Source: Sipunculus nudus (taxonomy: Eukaryota; Annelida; Sipuncula; Golfingiida; Sipunculidae). Taken from it: a stretch of DNA of 64,000 nucleotides. Shown piece after piece: positions 61,163 to 64,000 of the stretch. The stretch covers positions 11,947,241 through 12,011,240 of the forward strand of contig CM049318.1 of NCBI GenBank assembly GCA_026874595.1. The letters are read 5' to 3'. The notes below the pieces were generated by a model, which made no database searches, was not told where the DNA came from, and was given only the letters and a program-made list of their open reading frames with translations. The translations under genes and the position numbers were made by a program. How positions within the stretch are numbered: position 1 is the first letter of the stretch; each line of letters begins with the position of its first letter.

Positions 61163-62624
61163 GCAATGACTTAATTGGTGGAGACACTGCAATGGAGAGC
61201 CTAAATTAGAAGATATGGACCAACACATTAAAACCCTAAGGTACACCACTATCAGTAACAAGGTGAACCAGCAGACAGAAGAATGCTGCTATATTCAAAA
61301 CTCTATAGTTCAAATTTATTCAAGCAGCATACCAATGATAGCAGCATTGTTATGTTCTTATACTGAGACTAATTCAGCTTACCTTACACCGGCGACAGAA
61401 GCTGAGTGATGCGGTTCCTCAATGACAGCTGCACCAGCACCCAGCTGCAAATACATGAAGTACTAATGGTCAAGAACTTGACATAATGTGTCCTGCTCAC
61501 TTATGAGTTGTCTGTCAAAGTACTTGAGGGGACGGTATTATCCCATGCCTGACATTACACCGCAAACAGCAACTCCCAGATGATAGGTGGAAATGGAGAA
61601 CTGCTCTTTTTCTGTCTGTAACAGCCCAGTATTGGCTAACAGGAGGACTTGGCAACATGCATGTTTAATATAGTTAACTGCCTGCGCCAAGTAACGGTGC
61701 CACTGAGAACACGCTGATGAACAGATTTTCCTTTAGTCCTGTCTGCACACATGCATAAAGCATTAGAGCATGGCTGCTCCACACGAACAAGATTTACTAC
61801 GGGGTCCTGTCACTGGAAGCATGTAGTGAAGTAATAAGCTGCCTGCCAGTACGATTTTCTGATCGAGACGGCCTCGTGGTAGACACCGATGAACAGAGCG
61901 GCCCCTAAAAGGTGAATGCTTCTGCCAGTAGTAAACAAGGGAAAATAAAAACCCAGAATAAATACTTCTCTCTCCGGGGCAACTTGCCAGCATTATTGGT
62001 AATTGCTGTTGACTTGAAATTCACCAACCCTTCCTGTCCAACCATTACAGGAACATTACTATTCGAAATCAGCAGACTGAGGGTTTGAATGGATTCAGGA
62101 ATGTTTATCTGGGGAGCTCTCGTCTATGAAATGTTAGGCTTCAGAATGTTAATACACACAAAACAGTCCATGCTAAACATACTTCCCTTCAACTGTCAGC
62201 TCCAAGACATTCATTTTGATCTACCTGCCCTGTTCCATTGATTATGTAGGTTTGGAAATATAACAATATACTACAAAAAAATAATAAAAACTCAAAGCAG
62301 AAACACTTATCTTTACTTCACAGAAGTGACATGTATTAAAGATCATCATTACTAGTATGTCCCTTTTACACACAAAACAATCAAAGCCAAACTAATGAAT
62401 CAAAACAGTTTTAATTCATTTTCATACATTTGCGCACACATTATACCACAACGCCCCTCGCCTGATATACAAGTCAGTTGATTGAATATCAATAAACAAG
62501 AACCAAATTTAATGTCAAAATGATACACATGATTTATCCAAAACTGATAATATCTAATGTATTTTTTACAAGGGATTTCCAAAACCATTATTAGCATGTA
62601 TATTTCGATGCAGCTGTCTATCTG
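61163..62624. other. Unassigned; 61380-62030 of higher complexity
   Basis: Mixed-composition unique sequence. 61380-62030 is close to balanced in G+C with CpGs and no repeats, a possible conserved non-coding block. Frames on both strands are short with no domain. Confidence 0.35.
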
Positions 62625-62638
62625 GTTTCCATGACAAC
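62625..62638 (+). promoter_or_regulatory. RFX X-box-like motif
   Basis: GTTTCCATGACAAC fits the X-box pattern GTNNCC-AT-GNNAAC at every fixed position. RFX factors bind such sites at ciliary genes. No promoter or exon is recognised next to it, so function is open. Confidence 0.35.
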
Positions 62639-64000
62639 ATGGTATTAGTTCCTATTTGTTTATAGTCGAGGTATAAGGTTCACATGGGCTCACTTCCAAT
62701 GCACATGGTTACACTTCCAGAATTTAATTTTCTCAACTTCCCAAGGAAACAAACTCTGGGCGCTAGAGTCAGATTTAATTTCAACATCTGGTTCTTTCGA
62801 ACTTCTCAGTTTAAATGTCAACTCCAGCTCCACAAAATAGTGTATGAGCAGATGGAAACTTAATTAGTGTTCAATGAGTACCCGGCCCCTCTTTGCCATG
62901 GTTAGAGTATAGTCAGCTGTACCATCATGTGCGATGAACAAATAAAGCATCAACAAATGGAAACCAACAGAGAATAATACACTAACATCCACCTGTTTCA
63001 AAGGCACTGTTTTCTAATAAACTACTGCATCTGCACACTGCGAAGAAGAGACTGCATAAAACAAGCCTGTACTTAGGGAAAGTCTTTACCATATATACAT
63101 TTGGTTGAAATCACATCTGGTACAGCACTGTTTGTCTTTGTTTTAGTCATTAACATTCACTAAATTCGAATTAACAAAAACAAACACCTATTCCTTAAGC
63201 TGTTTGTGAAAATTCTTCCAGTGCAAAGTGCAATATAAAATAAATTAAATGTATACAACTGCTTGCCAATATGTATGTAAATACACATGGCATCCAATGC
63301 CACTGAGACAGCTGCTGCTGAGGAATCAAGAAAGGTTGGTAAAAACATTTAAAAGGTCACCAGTACAGTGAAGCCAACTGCAAATGGATATTACTTTGTT
63401 CTACATGGAACTACAGTCTGCTGTCATAGTGGAGGACTACCATCTGGTCAAAAGACAAAACCAGCTGGCTGACCAAACCATCTACATCCGAGATGTTTCC
63501 CAGGGTTAATAGTAAATATATGGTAACAGTAAAATGCCTGCATATGATAAAAACCTGTCAGTGCTCTCTGATTGAAACTGCTGCTGACATGCTTTACCTT
63601 GAGACTCAAGTCAATTACCAAATATTGCTGATTTAAACAATACTAAATTCCACTCAGCCATCTGCAGAGTAGCATAAACCAAGCATACACAACAGGTGGC
63701 TTTTTGCTGACCGGTTAAGTACCAATTGGACAAAACATTCAAGGAAGAAACAGCAACCTGAATAATTACTAACAGACACTATAAAAATGCATGGAAGGTC
63801 CTTCGATTAAAACCGAAAGCACAGCTTGTTGGGGAAATAATCTATTGACTGAGAGTTAATTATCTTGTTTCTTCAACTTCAACAAGCCTTCTTGATATAA
63901 CAAGACATTTTTTACAGCAAGCTTGGCTGCTGTCATTATGTATTAATGTAAGTTATAATTAATTTAATCTAATTATAAGTCTAAAATGAAAGATAAAGAG
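62639..64000. other. Unassigned
   Basis: Unique A+T-rich sequence to the end of the window. No gene or repeat recognised. Confidence 0.5.

Noticed and set aside
1-64000. Known metazoan microRNAs (let-7, miR-1, miR-7, miR-9, miR-124 seeds with hairpins)
   Set aside because: I looked for the mature sequences by eye on the plus strand and saw none; the minus strand was checked less thoroughly.
1-64000. Endogenous viral or retroelement coding sequence
   Set aside because: No frame shows reverse transcriptase, integrase, capsid or transposase motifs; all recognised elements are non-autonomous.

Overview
This window is eukaryotic, animal, non-coding DNA. It is A+T-rich (roughly two thirds by eye) and has no long open frame, no operon-like layout, no rRNA or canonical tRNA gene, and no reverse transcriptase, transposase or viral-type coding region that I can recognise. 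The longest open frame is 136 codons and all frames look like chance or repeat-derived. The repeat content points to a lophotrochozoan, most probably a bivalve mollusc: short elements with a tandem-monomer core, a GGAC-type microsatellite and a 3' hairpin, very like the pearl / HINE (Helentron-associated) elements described from oysters and other bivalves, together with tRNA-derived SINEs. The species cannot be fixed from the sequence. The window is best read as intergenic or large-intron sequence; one weak candidate exon (13641-13755, minus) is noted.

Layout. 1-4150: unassigned, with a fragment of repeat family B at 2149. 4153-4970: a family E element and a 53-bp tandem array. 5085-6134: a purine-rich strand ending in (GA)n. 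6840-7830: a candidate conserved non-coding block. 8900-9940: a SINE and a short inverted-repeat element (F1). 11.2-16.4 kb: small tandem arrays, (AT)n, and a dispersed repeat pair (J). 19.55-22.45 kb: rolling-circle-like elements H (minus) and C. 23.05-23.47 kb: four identical 11-mers resembling RFX X-box halves. 24.5-25.6 kb: a stem-loop and SINEs. 29.1-31.04 kb: family B. 41.6 kb: F2. 44.47-45.33 kb: family D. 46.09-48.65 kb: a 2.6-kb family B element with about seven 335-bp monomers. 51.76-52.55 kb: a degenerate B copy. 53.15-54.70 kb: family A. 56.31-56.77 kb: family E. 56838-61154: a hAT-like element with an 8-bp target duplication, containing a nested B element and a nested A element. 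61.2-64 kb: unassigned, moderately complex sequence with an X-box-like motif.

The most coherent signal is a set of rolling-circle-like families (A, B, C, D, E, H). They share one architecture: a 5' subterminal motif whose complement is repeated in a 3' terminal hairpin, usually around a tandem-monomer core and a GGAC/GACA microsatellite. The monomers of three otherwise different families carry the same palindromic motif, AGGTGGCGCCACC or a close variant. It contains the core AGRKGGCRC bound by CTCF, so these arrays may seed clusters of architectural-protein sites. That last step is inference.
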